Assembly (NCBI GenBank): GCA_030522415.1
Contig: CM060112.1
Location: 14,943,727-15,007,726, forward strand
Length of the DNA: 64,000 bases
Origin: Channallabes apus
Taxonomy: Eukaryota > Chordata > Actinopteri > Siluriformes > Clariidae
Reading direction: 5' to 3'
Part shown: piece after piece, positions 54,725-64,000 of the stretch
Position numbering within the stretch: the first letter of the stretch is position 1
Layout of the letters: the number at the start of each line of letters is the position of its first letter
Made by a program: the position numbers and the translations under genes
The notes under the pieces: model-generated
The model's input: the letters and a program-made list of their open reading frames with translations, nothing else
Told to the model about the DNA's origin: nothing
Database searches by the model: none

Positions 54725-55757
54725 AGTATAACAGTAAAAAATACTTTCATTATATAATAACTATGTGATCCCCTGCCACTCTAATGCACTTTTCAAGGCA
54801 AAAAGTCTTCTCCATACGCTGGAACCATGATCAGACATCCTAGCCTTCAGTGTCAACGTGTCCTTTTAACTCACTCACGATCGAAGACCGAGAGCTCCCT
54901 TGTTATCCAACTTGCAGCCTCCTTCTGGAAAAGCAGGTTTTTGTGAATGTTCACAGGAATGACTGCAGTGGGCTCAGAGCCATCTTTGCTGAGATCGTTA
55001 TTCACGGACGTGTGGCCTACTTTATAATGTTTGTACAATTCAAATGTTTTAAGAGTCTCATCACTGTATTGTTCCTGATGCATTCTGTAAAAGTCAATCA
55101 GTTTTATGTCCTTCATTCATAAGAAATGTTTTTGATCAAAGTCCAATTTTGAATTTAACTTCCCCTTGTATATTGCTTTGTCAAGCAATGAGTGCAAAAC
55201 AAATCAAATATACAAATTCAATATACCAAACCTTTTGGGAGGCAGTCAAAAGAATAATAATAATAAAAAAAAAATAATAGCATGAGCACATAAATTATAT
55301 ACAGGTCTATACTAGTTCTTGCAACCTTTATAAAACATATTTGAAAAAAGCTGCTTTGATTTATACTGTTTATGCTCCTTCACAGTCTAATCTCTGGCTT
55401 TAATACAATTTCTGGTCAAAAAGAAGAGGAAACATGGTTATTTTTCTCCAGCTCTATGCTAAATGAGCCTTATGCATCTGTTATCATTGAACATAATGAA
55501 TACCGTGACTCTAATAGGGTCTTGCACATCCTCATTCATAACTGTCATTGCACACGGCATCTATTAAAAGCCCCCGACTCTCAGACATGCGAACTCCATT
55601 AATCTTTACACACGACTGCACACAGATCTTTCATTTCTCCAACACACACACTATGAAATAAAGCGGATACACTGACGCCAGTCTTTCATTGACATTCAAT
55701 CCAAGCATGAGCGCTCTGCTCAGCCGATGAGTTCTAACCGCACTGTTATTCAGGCCT

Positions 55758-55763
<6 letters not shown>

Positions 55764-55807
<44 letters not shown>
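55764..55807. repeat. (CA)n microsatellite
   Basis: About 22 pure units. Confidence 0.95.
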
Positions 55808-55809
<2 letters not shown>

Positions 55810-56261
55810 TATTTGAATTTGTTCTTTGGAACAAAATGGTGTGCAATTTATTTGAATATCATTATTTGCTTTATTTACAATTTTTATACAAAAACTGGGC
55901 TAAAACATAGTCTACTACCAAGAACTGTTCACACCTTAATTAAAATGTCTCCAAAATACTATTATAGTTATTATCCAATATCAATTTAGTAATGTTTATA
56001 TGGAATTACCACCACACCACTAACAATGTGTTATATTTTCAATAACAGCAGCTCTGACAGTTCTGGCTGCAAGGTTCAGATTTATGCTCGGTACATTATT
56101 CTTCATTTACACTATTAGTACTGTTATTATAATTTTTTGTTATTATTATTAGTAATGTTGCAATAATCTGAACAGGGACTAATGTGCGAGAAATTCCGCA
56201 TAAACAGATTAAAAAGTGTTTTATAATCATTGATAGGGTGATTTATGTAATTTATGTGTTT

Positions 56262-56310
56262 GGAAGGAGCATTCAGTGTCAGTGCTTTATAACAGCTTTA
56301 TAACAGCTAG
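56262..56310 (+). repeat. recurrent block, copy 3
   Basis: GGAAGGAGCATTCAGTGTCA then GTGCTTTATAACAGC, with the last ten bases duplicated in tandem. Confidence 0.45.
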
Positions 56311-57364
56311 AAGGTTCCTGATACTGATTGTCACTACATTCAATGTTAACCATAAAACTGATATGAAAAAAAGAATGATCAGTTGTTTATTTCCCATATA
56401 CATAAATAATTGTTAGACCTGATAAATAACTGTGGTATATAAAGAATATAAATATAAAAAAAAAACTTTTATTTCAATTATCTAATTAACACAGCATTTG
56501 ATTTTTTGCATCTGGTTCTCGTCTAACATAAACACAAGTCAAGTAGTATAGTTGAGAGTGTGTGTTTGTTTTGTGCCGTTTATGGAGCCCGCTATGAGCC
56601 TCCCCGTCTGTGTCTTTTGTTCAGAGAGTCTGGGTAAATATTAGATTGCTGGTATAAGGTGGGCCAGGGGCCATAGTCCTGCACAAAGAAAGAAACCACA
56701 GCTGTCAGTCTACTGTATTTAATCCGGACCAGACCTCAGGCAGCGCGTCGATAGAGGAGTCCGTTTCAATTCTGCTCTATAGGTGCTCTCTTATATCAAA
56801 CAGACCGGAGACACTAAACTGTCAATCACTGTCAGTCACTGCTTTATCTTGAGTCTTGTTAAAGACCATGTACATACTGGCAAACTTTTCAGATCTCTCC
56901 CGGGAACTTCCTGATTATCCCTGCCTTCACCACTGCTTCTTAGAGGGACATTAAAGGATCTTTAGCAGTTTGATCAAAACCTGCTTTATGCTTGATGTGT
57001 GTTTAAGATACTGTATTTTAGCTGCTTGGTTGAGGGCTTTTTCTATTACTATGGCAAATGCAACACTGAAAGTTAACCGAGAGTCCTTTAAGCTGAATGA
57101 AACAATATTATGATGGTATTTGCTCTATTATAAATAAACAGAACAGAAACAGAAAACCAATTTGCTTTTGAATTATTATTGCTTCATTTTCTATGCATAA
57201 ATTATGATATAAATGTAGGAATTGAGGTTTTGAATATGAGATTTGTTGGCAAAATTTGCATCTGGGTTATTAGTTTTTTCATTTGTAGCTGCCCCTCAGA
57301 CAAATGAGTTCAATAACCAGAAAAAAAAAGAATAATTGAATTTTGCTAGATAAAGTTTAGTAAA

Positions 57365-57540
57365 TACTTCAAAGTGGTGTAATATACTTCAAAGCTGTAA
57401 CTATAAAGAAACACTTCAGTGATGTAACAATAGAGACATGCTTCAATGGAGTAACTATAGAGACACGCTTTAATGCAGTAACTATAGTGACACACTTTAA
57501 TGCTGTAAATCTAATAAAGTACTTCAGTGCTTTAACTCTA
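57365..57540. repeat. 27-bp minisatellite
   Basis: About six imperfect units of ACTTCAATGCAGTAACTATA plus GAGACAC type. On the minus strand the frame repeats a nine-residue unit (VTALKRVSI), which is only a reflection of the 27-bp period. Confidence 0.75.
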
Positions 57541-57627
57541 CTGATGCATAATCTATGATGCAACTACTATACAACAGCATGATTCAATGCTGTAACTAGA
57601 CCACATTGTGTACTAAATAACTCTTTA

Positions 57628-57915
57628 TCTCTATACAGCTTATCGTACAGTGTTGCAGGAGGCATGGCGTCTATCCCAGGGAACTATGGGCAGAAGGCGG
57701 GTTATACCATGGCCAATCAATCGTAAAACAGACAAACACACGCATTTACTCACACACTATGTGCAATTTGGAAACGTCAATTAGCCCAGTTTGCATGTCT
57801 TTGGATTGTGGGAGGAAACCAGACCACCTGAAGAAAACAAACCAAGAACAGGGAGAACATGCAAACTCCATGCACACAGACCCGAAGGTGCTATCCACTA
57901 TGCCACTATGCTGCC
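57628..57915 (-). mobile_element. V-SINE-type retroposon, old copy
   Basis: Degenerate tail, then TCTATCCCAGGGAACTATGG, GCAAACTCCATGCACACAG and a head ending CTATGCCACTATGCTGCC; box B and the adjoining segment are deleted. It directly follows the 27-bp minisatellite. Confidence 0.75.
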
Positions 57916-60280
57916 ACAAAATAACAATTCCTATAATTAATTATGCATGGATATATGGACTTTTCAGACAAAGGACCAGGCAGCTTTGTGGAAACACTGA
58001 CATAACCAAAATAAATTGCACAAAGATGTCATGTAGTGCTGGCAGAACCCAGAATTTCATCACATGTTAGAAATATAGAAATAAAATATGGACCAGAATA
58101 AATTTTCTCAACCAGAATAATTGGAGTGCACTACTTCTCATAGCTGAAATGTTAGGTGGTAACCAGTTTCTGACATTTGTTGAGCACTCTCATGATCATA
58201 CAGTAATTAGTTTCTCTCCATCATTACTGACTAATGCGCTTAACTAACTAGCTTGCCACATGTAATCAGAAAATACTACCTACTCTTACCTACTGTTGCA
58301 GCACAGGTTTTACATTACTGATGGACAAGCTAAAAACGTAGACCTTATTTGACCCCTATTTAAATGAATGCGTTTAGGATCCTGTAGGATCCCAAGGCTT
58401 CCCACATGGCTTTTTAACACATCTCGATTTCTGTGGTCTCAAATATGGCAAGGCGTGCCACGTTCAGGTTTAGCTGAAGAGCGTCAACATTAACACAGAC
58501 AGAAAATACACACACGGTCTGTTTATGTTCTTTTTTTCCTTTTAAGCCGAGACATGACCTGACTCGATCCAAATCCTAAATATTTGCACAGGTAAGCATC
58601 TGACCAGATCACGACCCAAAAACACGGAATTTTCGGAAACAGAGATATTTACATTTCAGCTAAACGTTGGGAAATTACTGAGTGAACAGATTTCATACTA
58701 TATTTTCTTTTATCTTTGCTAAGTAACTATTTTAAGTGGCTGCACTAATGTTTGCTTTGGTGGCTTGTACTGTAGCTTTCTAAATGAAAACGTCAAATCA
58801 TGGAAGAGTAGTATTATTAAATGACAAGAGTTTTAGCAGAACCCAATAACGATGATGAATGACAAATAGCATATATAAATTATTTAAATGCTTAAATAAA
58901 TATCATTCAGAGTTCTTGATCTTGTAAGTAGATATTCAATTGTACATCAGAAAGGAATTGTGAAAATAGACTGTTACAGTTCTGCAATTCTCAGCTGCTA
59001 AATGTATTATTACTTATTTTATTTAATTTTTTTGGAAATGCAATGTCAAGAGCACTAAAGGCCAAAACTGCTGTCCTGGCTAAAACATGGAAACTGACCG
59101 TGACCATTTTCGGCAGAAAAAGAACGATTTGCTTTTTGACTTTGTTTAATTTGAAACCCAATCTCGCATTACATGCTATTAATCAGCAACCTATCACCAA
59201 GTTCAGTGAAAGTAGAGCTGTAGAGTGATGAGGCGTGATAAGACCCATAGCCCAGGACACTCATTCATGAATTCCTTGATCCATGTTTCTAATCCTTAAT
59301 ATCCATTCTGATTTGGAGCAATTTAAAGTAAAGTCATGATTTAATTCTGTATGACTACTGGTTTAATGCATACAGGATATAGCATACTATATTCCATATC
59401 TATAATCTTTGATTGTATCTTGGCTTAAAGCCCAAGGATGATTAAATGAAAGCTAGAGTGTACTCATGAGAGCATTAGGGATGTATCAATGTTGTACGCA
59501 CACACGGGTTTCATGCACCAGAGTCTCCTATGGATTAAACTTGGATTCAGGACAAATTGTTATTCACTGGGAAATTTTGAGCTCTTATATTTCTCTCAAT
59601 TACTGCACTCCTAATTGAACATAAACTCAACGTTGCATTCCTATATTGTAGAACCATGTTATCTTGTGACTAGATTGTGCTTTGGGGCTTAATAAATGCA
59701 AAGAAGGTCACTGATCTCATTTCCTTTATTTCATCAATCGCTTGATTGCGTGCTAACGTACGTGACCGCCGACTGCACTTAAAAATTAACACGGAGTGAC
59801 CTGGCTTTGTTTCAATCCCGGTGTGAATCCCTTACCTGCCAATGAATCCCTCATATTTAACTGCTGTTTTGTTTGTCAAAGATCATCATCCATGGAACTG
59901 AGATCCATAATTTAGACATAATTAACTTTAAACTGTGTGAGCGTCTGTTGCAATTTTCTTGCCATATTAAGGAAACAACCAGAGATTTGAGTAAAAAAAA
60001 AAATATATAAAAAAAAACATTACAAGCACTTTAAATCTGAATGGCTCAATTAATCTCCATTGAATCTGTAAATATTCCAAGCTGCGGTTCTTGCCTCATA
60101 TACCTTAAGCAAGAAAAAAATTAAGAATAAAAAAAAAACCTATTATTTCTTTTATATTAAAGAAAGTTTTATAGGAACCATTAAACATGGTGAAATCTTC
60201 ACTTTGGCAAGAGTACAAGGTGAAAGAAAAAAAAAAAGAAAAGAAAAAATATTGTTTTTCTATGGGGAAAAAAAAGTGTC
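57916..60280. other. gene desert
   Basis: 2.4 kb without recognisable exon or mobile element. Confidence 0.5.
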
Positions 60281-60294
60281 CCTTCTGCAGTGTT

Positions 60295-60648
60295 CATTCA
60301 TTCATTCATTTTCTATACCGCTTAATCCTGTGTTCAGGGTCGCGGGGGACCTGGAGCCTATCCCAGGAGACTTCGGGCACTAGGCGGGGTACACCCTGGA
60401 CAGGGTGCCAATCCATCGCAGGGCACACACACATACACACACTCACACACCCAATCACACACTACGGGCAATTTGGGAACGCCAATTAGCCTAACCTGCA
60501 TATCTTTGGACTGTTGGAGGAAACCGGAGTACCCGGAGGAAACCCACCAAGCACGGGGAGAACATGCAAACTCCATGCACACAGAGACGGGAATCGAGCC
60601 TGGCCGGGGAATCGAACCCAGACCCTGGAGGTGCAAGGCGACAGTGCT
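60295..60648 (-). mobile_element. V-SINE-type retroposon, slightly 5'-truncated
   Basis: Well preserved from the tail to GGCGACAGTGCT, where it stops about 25 bp short of the usual start. A 14-bp duplication CCTTCTGCAGTGTT (60281-60294, 60649-60662) shows that it inserted in this truncated form. Confidence 0.92.
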
Positions 60649-60662
60649 CCTTCTGCAGTGTT

Positions 60663-62588
60663 TTAGGCAGTATTGCCCGGCATTAATCTTTAACTCTCAA
60701 GCTATTCAAATGTCGCAACACAACGTAACACCAAATCTAAAAGCGTCAACTTAACAATATATATATTTTTTATGCTTCAACAACAAACTGTAAATTGTCC
60801 CTCTTTAAAAAGAAATCTTATGCACAGACAGTTTGTTTGGTTTGAAAAACTTCCAAAAGGCCCCAAATAAGCGAATTCAGACCTGACAGAAAAGCTTGAA
60901 CTAATGCTCAAGACTCAGGCGAGAAAACTCTGGGTGCTCATCGTGCGGTGTGTTTACTGAGCCGGGCTGCACGCCTCAAAGCCCAGGAAGGGAGAGGACA
61001 GTGAAAACACACGCCTGTCTCGCTCCCCTGCCGCCCAGACAACCTGGCCTACATTGTGGAGCAGATTGCAATCAGCAAACACACAACCTCCGAATCGATC
61101 AGAGACAATAAAGCTTTTCCTTGCTATTACATTTTTTTTTTTTGCCTTCGTCTCTTAGCTCATTTCAAAGCAAGGATCAAACAGTACAAGTAAACACTTC
61201 AAAGAGAAGTGTTTTTGAGGTACATTGTGAGTGGGTCACATAGAAGCAATACATCCTTAATGCAAGTTCTTTTTCCCTCCAACATTCTGCTCAACTAAAA
61301 GGTTTAATTGCAGCGCTGTTGACCTGGTATTGACCTACACTCCCACAAAGGCTGAAACAGAGCTCAATTAAAAGCAGTTCAGCTCGGAACTAATCTTGGG
61401 ATATTGGTGAAGAGCCAAATTTGTAGTCTTGGCTGAGTAATTCTGTTTGTTACTTAAAAAGGCACAAACAATGTTTTGCATTCTTATGATTTTTCCCATG
61501 ATTTTGTTACAATAATTCCCTGCTAACGGTTTTATATGTTAATACCCAGTATATTAACTCACGTGAGGAATTTACCCAAAGAAATATTAATATTAATGTA
61601 TCCCTAGACAGAGCATGTTTTCCAATCTATTCATCTTGAGGAGCTTTTTTTTCTTTTTCTTCCAGATTTCTATTTACCATACCCCATCACAAACACAACC
61701 CAGGCCAAACAAATGCTGCCGATATTTTTAGTCACTCATTCATGCATAAGTCTAGTGGCTCTCCACTCGTGCCCTTTGATCTCTGACATTGCTAATGAAA
61801 ATTCCTTGTGAACACTTGATCAACACAAGCCGACCAATCTGGTAGATCTTATCATCCAGATGAGGTCATCCTTGGCAGAGACATTCCATACAACAATATC
61901 TTGCCGACATAAGATTGGAGACAGGAGTCCTGGAAAAGCAAAGCAGGCGAGCATGAAGAAACATAAAGCAAATAGATGTGGAGATAAGGAGCAGGAATAA
62001 CGAAAGGAATAACCGTCGCATGCATGTTTTGACCTGCATTGTAGTGAGCTGGATGCAATCCAGATTCAATTAGGAAGTTGCTGGGACCTGCAGTTCTTAG
62101 AGCGAGAGAGTGACCAGGGTAAAGCAACACAAGGAGTTGGGTATGGCTTGGGGTAATTTCATGGGTATTTCCAGAATCCCTGACTCTACAGCTGCCCATC
62201 AGAGCTGCATGGGGAAAAAGTACAGCGGCTAATCTGAATCACAAGGAATGCATTTGGCTCATGTAAAAGTCTCAAAAGAAAAGAAAGGAAACTATGGGAC
62301 AACTTATTGCAGTAAACTCTTTTCTGATTACGCACAGCTAGAAGATACCGGTACCTGCTAATGTGTTACCTACAGTATATTTTAATATGGTTATACCCAG
62401 ATGTGAATGAGGGTGTGAGGTATGATGTAAAATCCTCACAGGTATTAGTTAAACATTGTGATTGGGTCAGTTGGGGGATTTAATTTTCCTGGTTGTAAAT
62501 TTTTTTTAGTATTCACCAAAATGTCAAACTACATGGTGACTGACATAATTCCAACTCCTCAAGTGAGCCAATATACGACACTTCTAGC
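60663..62588. other. gene desert, last part before the Gypsy element
   Basis: No exon or transposon recognised; 60830-61100 and 61720-62200 are repeat-free and comparatively GC-balanced. Confidence 0.5.
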
Positions 62589-62632
62589 TGTCACGAACTA
62601 ACCGGGATGACCAGAATGATGATCGTGCTATC
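62589..62632 (-). repeat. 44-bp partial duplication of the LTR edge
   Basis: TGTCACGAACTAACCGGGAT occurs at 62589 and again at 62633. The 44-bp extra copy abuts the LTR end; it could be a tandem slip or a scrap of an earlier insertion at the same site. Confidence 0.6.
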
Positions 62633-62994
62633 TGTCACGAACTAACCGGGATGAACAGATAGCCTTAGCAGTTAGCCCTGTAGCGTGAATGGTAAACCCA
62701 AACGCGGATAAACACGAGCAGGCAGGATAATCACGCGATTTACTATAAGGACTCTCACACTCAATGAGCACAGGAAAGACACAATCTAACCCTAGTCCTA
62801 TAAACACACACTCAGTCTGAAAAGACAGCCAAGAAAGTGAGTACTCACATATACTGGAACGATTCCGAAAAGACATGGGCTTAACTCAATGACAGAGCGA
62901 TGTGCGGCGCCATCTTGTTTCCTTTTATGCTTTCAGCTTCGCGACCGCCTTACTTCCGGGTCCTAGTGCCGGTCGCGGCTGAGTGTGCATGACA
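62633..62994 (-). mobile_element. 3' LTR of a Ty3/Gypsy retrotransposon
   Basis: 362 bp. On the minus strand it starts TGTCATGCACACTC and ends AGTTCGTGACA (TG...CA). A polypurine tract lies immediately upstream on that strand (62995-63008). It resembles the solo LTR at 39.6 kb. Confidence 0.85.
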
Positions 62995-64000
62995 GTACCC
63001 CCCCTTCCAGGACCGACTCCGGACGGTCCAGGGGTGGAGGATACCCGGTGACAGTAGTCCCTAATGAGCCCGGAGTCGAGGATGAAGCGAGCCGGAACCC
63101 AGGACCGCTCCTCGGGGCCGTAGCCCTCCCAGTCGACCAGATACTGGGTGCCCCTGCCCCGAGGGCGCGAGTCGAGGATCCGCCGCACGGTGTAGGCGGG
63201 ACCGCCGTCAATGATTCGGGGAGGAGGAGCAGGGGGGGTGGGTGGAACCATGGGTGAGGTGGTGAATGGTTTCAACTGTGAGGTGTGGAAGACGGGGTGG
63301 ATCCGGAGCGCCGCAGGCAGCTGGAGCCGGTAGGTGACAGGGTTGATCCTGAGCGTGATGCGATATGGCCCGATGAATCTTGGTGATAATTTTTTGGATT
63401 CGGTGTGCAGGTGGAGGTTTCTGGTTGATAGCCACACTTTGTCACCTACGTGGTACAATCTTCCCGGGGGCTGCCGGCGGTGGTGTTGGGCCACATAGTT
63501 GGCGTTGGTGCGTCGGATGGCGAGGTTGGCTTGGTGCCATAGCCGCCGGCACCGGCGAACCAACTGTTGGGCCGATGGTACGTCAACCTCCGGTTCCTGG
63601 TGGGTGAACATTGGAGGCTGGAAACCATAGCACACCTCAAATGGGCTCAGGTTGGTGGCTGAGGAGACATGGAGGTTATGGGATAACTCGGCCCACTTGA
63701 GGTAGTGGGCCCAGGAGCGCTGGCGGTCCGACACAAAACATCTCAGGTAGCGCTCCAGCTGTTGGTTGGTTCGCTCCGTCTGACCGTTCGTCTGAGGGTG
63801 GTAGCCGGAAGACAAACTGCAGGACGAATCGATCAGACGGCAGAAGGCCTTCCAGAACCGGGCGGTGAACTGGGGACCTCTGTCCGAGACGATGTCCTTT
63901 GGGAACCCATGCAATCGGACTACGTGTTCCAAAATCAGCTCGGCTGTCTCCTTCGCTGACGGGAGTCCGGCGAGGGCCACCAGGTGCACTGCCTTGGAGA
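62925..64000 (-). CDS. Gypsy (chromovirus) pol: integrase and chromodomain, partial
   Basis: The frame is open to the right edge, so only the C-terminal part of the polyprotein is here; the first in-window codons read SKAVHLV. The integrase core shows SDRGPQF (second catalytic D) and NGQTERTNQ (catalytic E), with 35 residues between. [14 protein letters not shown] and [13 protein letters not shown] follow, then the C-terminal [11 protein letters not shown] and [11 protein letters not shown] motifs, and a chromodomain ([10 protein letters not shown]...[18 protein letters not shown]). No stop or frameshift in more than 350 codons. The frame continues through the polypurine tract and ends about 70 bp inside the 3' LTR. 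Integration by such elements is directed by the chromodomain to modified chromatin. Confidence 0.92.
   Translation of the reverse strand, partial: SKAVHLVALAGLPSAKETAELILEHVVRLHGFPKDIVSDRGPQFTARFWKAFCRLIDSSCSLSSGYHPQTNGQTERTNQQLERYLRCFVSDRQRSWAHYLKWAELSHNLHVSSATNLSPFEVCYGFQPPMFTHQEPEVDVPSAQQLVRRCRRLWHQANLAIRRTNANYVAQHHRRQPPGRLYHVGDKVWLSTRNLHLHTESKKLSPRFIGPYRITLRINPVTYRLQLPAALRIHPVFHTSQLKPFTTSPMVPPTPPAPPPRIIDGGPAYTVRRILDSRPRGRGTQYLVDWEGYGPEERSWVPARFILDSGLIRDYCHRVSSTPGPSGVGPGRGGTVMHTQPRPALGPGSKAVAKLKA
62995..63008 (-). other. polypurine tract of the Gypsy element
   Basis: On the minus strand GGAAGGGGGGGTAC directly precedes the LTR start TGTCATG, the usual plus-strand primer position. Confidence 0.75.

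Noticed and set aside
57365..57540. CRISPR-like spacing of repeats
   Set aside because: Units are directly tandem without unique spacers, in a vertebrate genome.
62985..63959. Several plus-strand open frames of 75-90 codons
   Set aside because: GC-rich antisense shadows of the Gypsy pol frame.

Overview
The window is vertebrate nuclear DNA, almost certainly from a teleost fish and plausibly a catfish-like lineage (inferred from the repeats; the exact species cannot be read). It is AT-rich, contains spliced genes with GT/AG introns, (TA)n, (CA)n and (GA)n tracts, many tRNA-derived V-SINE-type insertions, several generations of Tc1/mariner transposons, a hAT-like element and a chromodomain Ty3/Gypsy retrotransposon. 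There is no prokaryotic or operon structure.

Two host genes are supported. (1) On the minus strand, from about 20.1 kb down past the left edge, is the 5' half of iqca1 (DRC11, a subunit of the axonemal nexin-dynein regulatory complex). I reconstructed nine exons carrying coding sequence from splice sites and reading phase. They join in one frame and give about 405 residues: N-terminal domain, IQ motif, an ECR-type acidic/basic middle, a lysine-rich linker and the start of the next segment. The AAA-like ATPase part lies beyond base 1. The promoter region (about 20.04-20.13 kb) is CpG-rich and has a near-perfect palindromic RFX X-box, as expected for a ciliary gene. (2) On the plus strand at 23.4-27.85 kb is ackr3 (cxcr7), the atypical CXCL12 scavenger receptor, with a non-coding first exon, a 2.45 kb intron and a single coding exon of 365 codons. 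iqca1 and ackr3 are head-to-head with about 3.3 kb between them. IQCA1-ACKR3 adjacency is also the mammalian arrangement, so this is conserved synteny. Cilium motility and chemokine scavenging are unrelated functions, so the pairing says nothing about a shared pathway.

Layout: 1-20.1 kb iqca1 exons and introns (introns hold two or three Tc1-type fossils, three young V-SINEs, a mariner fossil and one apparently intact Tc1 transposon at 12.78-14.38 kb); 20.1-23.36 kb intergenic; 23.36-27.85 kb ackr3; 27.85-62.6 kb a gene desert with no coding exon I can recognise, filled with SINEs, a hAT element interrupted by a solo Gypsy LTR (39.4-40.5 kb), Tc1 fossils (35.6-36.9 kb), a degenerate LTR-like unit with 33-bp coding repeats (46.6-48.2 kb) and minisatellites; 62.6-64.0 kb the 3' end of a minus-strand chromoviral Gypsy element that runs off the right edge.

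I found no novel multi-gene system. The most useful observations are the X-box at the iqca1 promoter, the intact intronic Tc1 element, the nested hAT/Gypsy insertion with its exact 8-bp target duplication, the Gypsy pol frame that reads through the polypurine tract into its own LTR, and the LTR-like unit with in-frame 11-residue repeats.
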